From positions 1 through 6,059 of the forward strand of contig VAYX01000112.1 of the NCBI GenBank assembly GCA_005885325.1: DNA of 6,059 bases. Direction: 5' to 3'. The position numbers were made by a program, and so were the translations under genes. Below the pieces are notes generated by a model, which was not told the origin of the DNA, made no database searches, and saw nothing but the letters and a program-made list of their open reading frames with translations. Within the stretch, counting starts at the first letter, position 1. Every line of letters begins with the position of its first letter. The DNA comes from Actinomycetota bacterium. Its GTDB lineage: Bacteria; Actinomycetota; UBA4738; HRBIN12. Below, one piece after another: positions 4,716 to 6,059 of the stretch.

Positions 4716-5993
4716 GTGAGGCAGGACGGCCGGGTCCGGCGGCGAGGACCGATCGCGCTCGTCGCGCTGGCCACGCTGTTCGTCCTCCTTCCCTCCGTCG
4801 GCTTGGCCCGGCCCGTCCGGACGCCCCCGCCGACGCCGGTGCCCGTCCCCGGCGGGGGGACGTCGCCCTCCCCCTTCCCCGATGCCCTGCGGACGCCGCC
4901 CCCATCGAACCAACCGCCGCCTGTGGCGGCCCGGTCGGCCGTCCTGGCCGACCTGGACACCGGCAGGGTCCTGTGGGGAACGGAGGCCGAGGAGCGCCGT
5001 CCCATCGCCAGCATCACGAAGATCATGACGGGGCTCATCGTCATCCAGCGCACGGACCCCTCGGACGTGGTGACGGTGAGCCCCGAGGCCGCGGCGCCAG
5101 CGGGCTCGGCCGGCGCCGCGGAGCTCGGGCTGGTCCCGGGGGAGCGGATCTCGATCGAGGACCTGCTGTACGCCCTGCTCTTGCAGTCGGCCAACGATGC
5201 CGCCGTGGCGCTCGCGGAACACGTCGCCGGCTCCGTCGAGCGCTTCGTCGCGGAGATGAACGCCGAGGCCCGCCGGCTACACCTCGACGACACCCGGTTC
5301 GCCTCGCCGAACGGGCTCGACGACGCGGGGTACTCGAGCGCGCGCGACCTTGCCGTGCTGACCAGGGCGGCGTTCCACAGCCCCCTGTTCGCCGAGATCG
5401 TCGGAACGAAGTTCCACCGCATCCCCTCGCCCTCGGGCCCGCCTCGGATGATCCAGAACCGCAACGTCCTGTTGTGGCTGTATCCCGGCGCGCTCGGAGT
5501 CAAGACCGGCTTCACCACCCCGGCCGGGTTCTGCGTCGTGGCCGCCGCGACCCGGGACGGCCTTCGCCTGGTGGCCGTGGTGCTGGGCGAGCCGGGAGAG
5601 CCCTTCTCCGACGCGGCGGCAGTCCTGGACTACGGGTTCGCGTCCTTCGAGCGGCGCGAGCTGGTGGCCGGCGGTCAGGCCTTCGGCTCGGTTCTGGTCG
5701 GCGGGCGGGACGTGCAGGTCTCGGCCGGTGGCGGGCTCGTTGGTCTGGTCCCGGTGGGCGCCCGGGTCCGGCGGGTGATCACCGTGCTCCCCGGCGTCGC
5801 GTTCCCTCCGGCGATTGGGGATCGGGTGGGTTACGTGGAGGTGTCCGCGCCGAACCTTCAGCTCGGACGGGTGCCGCTCGTCGTGAGCGCCCTGCCCGGG
5901 CCACCGCCGCCGGAGCCCGGCCCCTGGTGGCGCCGGGGCGGCTCCGCGGTCTTGCAGGGCGTCTCGAGCGTGCTGTCGTCCTTGTTCGGGTGA
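4716..5993 (+). CDS. dacF: Secreted D-alanyl-D-alanine carboxypeptidase (PBP5/DacF class, S11)
   Basis: Removes the terminal D-Ala from peptidoglycan pentapeptides outside the membrane, limiting cross-linking. 425 residues. The signal peptide (1-31) has a basic start (RVRRRG), a hydrophobic core (13-25) and likely cleavage after GLA at 29-31. A Pro-rich low-complexity tether spans 33-69. The catalytic domain has all three penicillin-binding motifs: SITK with nucleophile S99 and K102, SAN (158-160) and KTG (263-265), plus SPNGLD (197-202). After about 300 comes a beta-rich region fitting the PBP5 C-terminal domain, then a Pro-rich stretch and a final GGSAVLQGVSSVLSSLFG (408-425), probably an amphipathic membrane-binding helix as in PBP5. 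GTG 4716, 10 bases after the MerR stop, is the only start that keeps the signal peptide; no Shine-Dalgarno sequence is seen. Likely translated from the FHA-ftsR mRNA. Confidence 0.93.
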   Translation: MRQDGRVRRRGPIALVALATLFVLLPSVGLARPVRTPPPTPVPVPGGGTSPSPFPDALRTPPPSNQPPPVAARSAVLADLDTGRVLWGTEAEERRPIASITKIMTGLIVIQRTDPSDVVTVSPEAAAPAGSAGAAELGLVPGERISIEDLLYALLLQSANDAAVALAEHVAGSVERFVAEMNAEARRLHLDDTRFASPNGLDDAGYSSARDLAVLTRAAFHSPLFAEIVGTKFHRIPSPSGPPRMIQNRNVLLWLYPGALGVKTGFTTPAGFCVVAAATRDGLRLVAVVLGEPGEPFSDAAAVLDYGFASFERRELVAGGQAFGSVLVGGRDVQVSAGGGLVGLVPVGARVRRVITVLPGVAFPPAIGDRVGYVEVSAPNLQLGRVPLVVSALPGPPPPEPGPWWRRGGSAVLQGVSSVLSSLFG

Positions 5994-6001
5994 CCCTCTG
6001 C

Positions 6002-6018
6002 TACCATCCGGCCGGATG
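6002..6018 (+). promoter_or_regulatory. Possible leaderless promoter with palindrome before the last gene
   Basis: TACCAT (6002-6007) fits the TAnnnT -10 pattern and is followed by 8 bases and then ATG 6016, so transcription could begin at or next to the start codon. CATCCGGCCGGATG (6005-6018) is a perfect 14-base palindrome running from the -10 box through the start codon, a position where a bound repressor would block initiation. No ribosome binding site is present. Confidence 0.4.
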
Positions 6019-6059
6019 TCGGAGGACGCGACCGTCTTGTTCGGACGCGAGGACATCCG
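6016..6059 (+). CDS. Start of an unidentified gene, cut by the window end
   Basis: Only the first 14 full codons are visible: MSEDATVLFGREDI. The frame is open to the end of the window and begins 22 bases after the carboxypeptidase stop. The TVLFGREDI stretch resembles the beginning of hypoxanthine phosphoribosyltransferases (a strand followed by a helix with an EEI-type start), but this is too short to assign. The start choice rests on the -10 box 8 bases upstream. Confidence 0.5.
   Translation, partial: MSEDATVLFGREDI

Noticed and set aside
4409..5518. Minus-strand open frame of 369 codons opposite the MerR and carboxypeptidase genes
   Set aside because: It crosses two well-supported plus-strand genes and is Ser/Arg/Ala-rich without domain character. 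Shadow frame.
1..6059. CRISPR array, insertion sequence, integrase or phage module
   Set aside because: No regularly spaced repeats, transposase motifs or terminal inverted repeats were seen; all large genes are housekeeping or envelope genes with uniform GC-rich composition. The tRNA has no partial 3' copy nearby that would mark an attachment site.

Overview
The window is very GC-rich and tightly packed. It reads as chromosomal housekeeping DNA from an actinobacterium (Actinomycetota). The best evidence is the run of a CDP-alcohol phosphatidyltransferase, gcvH, a GarA/OdhI-type FHA protein and an FtsR-type MerR regulator, an order I know from Mycobacterium (pgsA2 ... gcvH-garA-Rv1828) and relatives. 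Order or family cannot be fixed from the sequence; a less-studied or uncultured lineage is plausible, because the FHA protein carries an N-terminal zinc ribbon and the usual DUF881/small basic protein genes are missing before gcvH.

Layout. Positions 1-1735 hold the 3' part of cmk (CMP kinase) overlapping by 8 bases with der (EngA GTPase, ribosome assembly). A tRNA-Pro(GGG) gene follows at 1773-1847. Positions 1848-2342 hold no large gene. On the minus strand there is a probable 45-residue single-span membrane protein (1902-2039), with a perfect 11-bp hairpin and a possible promoter upstream of it. From 2343 everything is on the plus strand: a PgsA/cardiolipin-synthase-like enzyme, gcvH, a zinc-ribbon FHA protein (GarA-like), an FtsR-like MerR regulator, a secreted D-alanyl-D-alanine carboxypeptidase (PBP5/DacF class), and the first 14 codons of a further gene.

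How they fit together. The FHA gene, ftsR-like gene and carboxypeptidase gene are separated by only 6 and 10 bases and sit behind a good candidate promoter (TTGACC-17-TAACTT), so they probably form one operon. It would link a Ser/Thr-kinase-responsive switch, a division-gene regulator and a peptidoglycan-trimming enzyme. Together with the phospholipid enzyme upstream, the right half looks like an envelope and growth control cluster, while the left half is nucleotide and translation housekeeping.

Several intergenic regions share a TAnnnT -10-like hexamer followed by GAGGTTC, and two genes (pgsA-like and the 3' partial gene) look leaderless or nearly so. No mobile element, CRISPR array, integrase or phage gene was seen.
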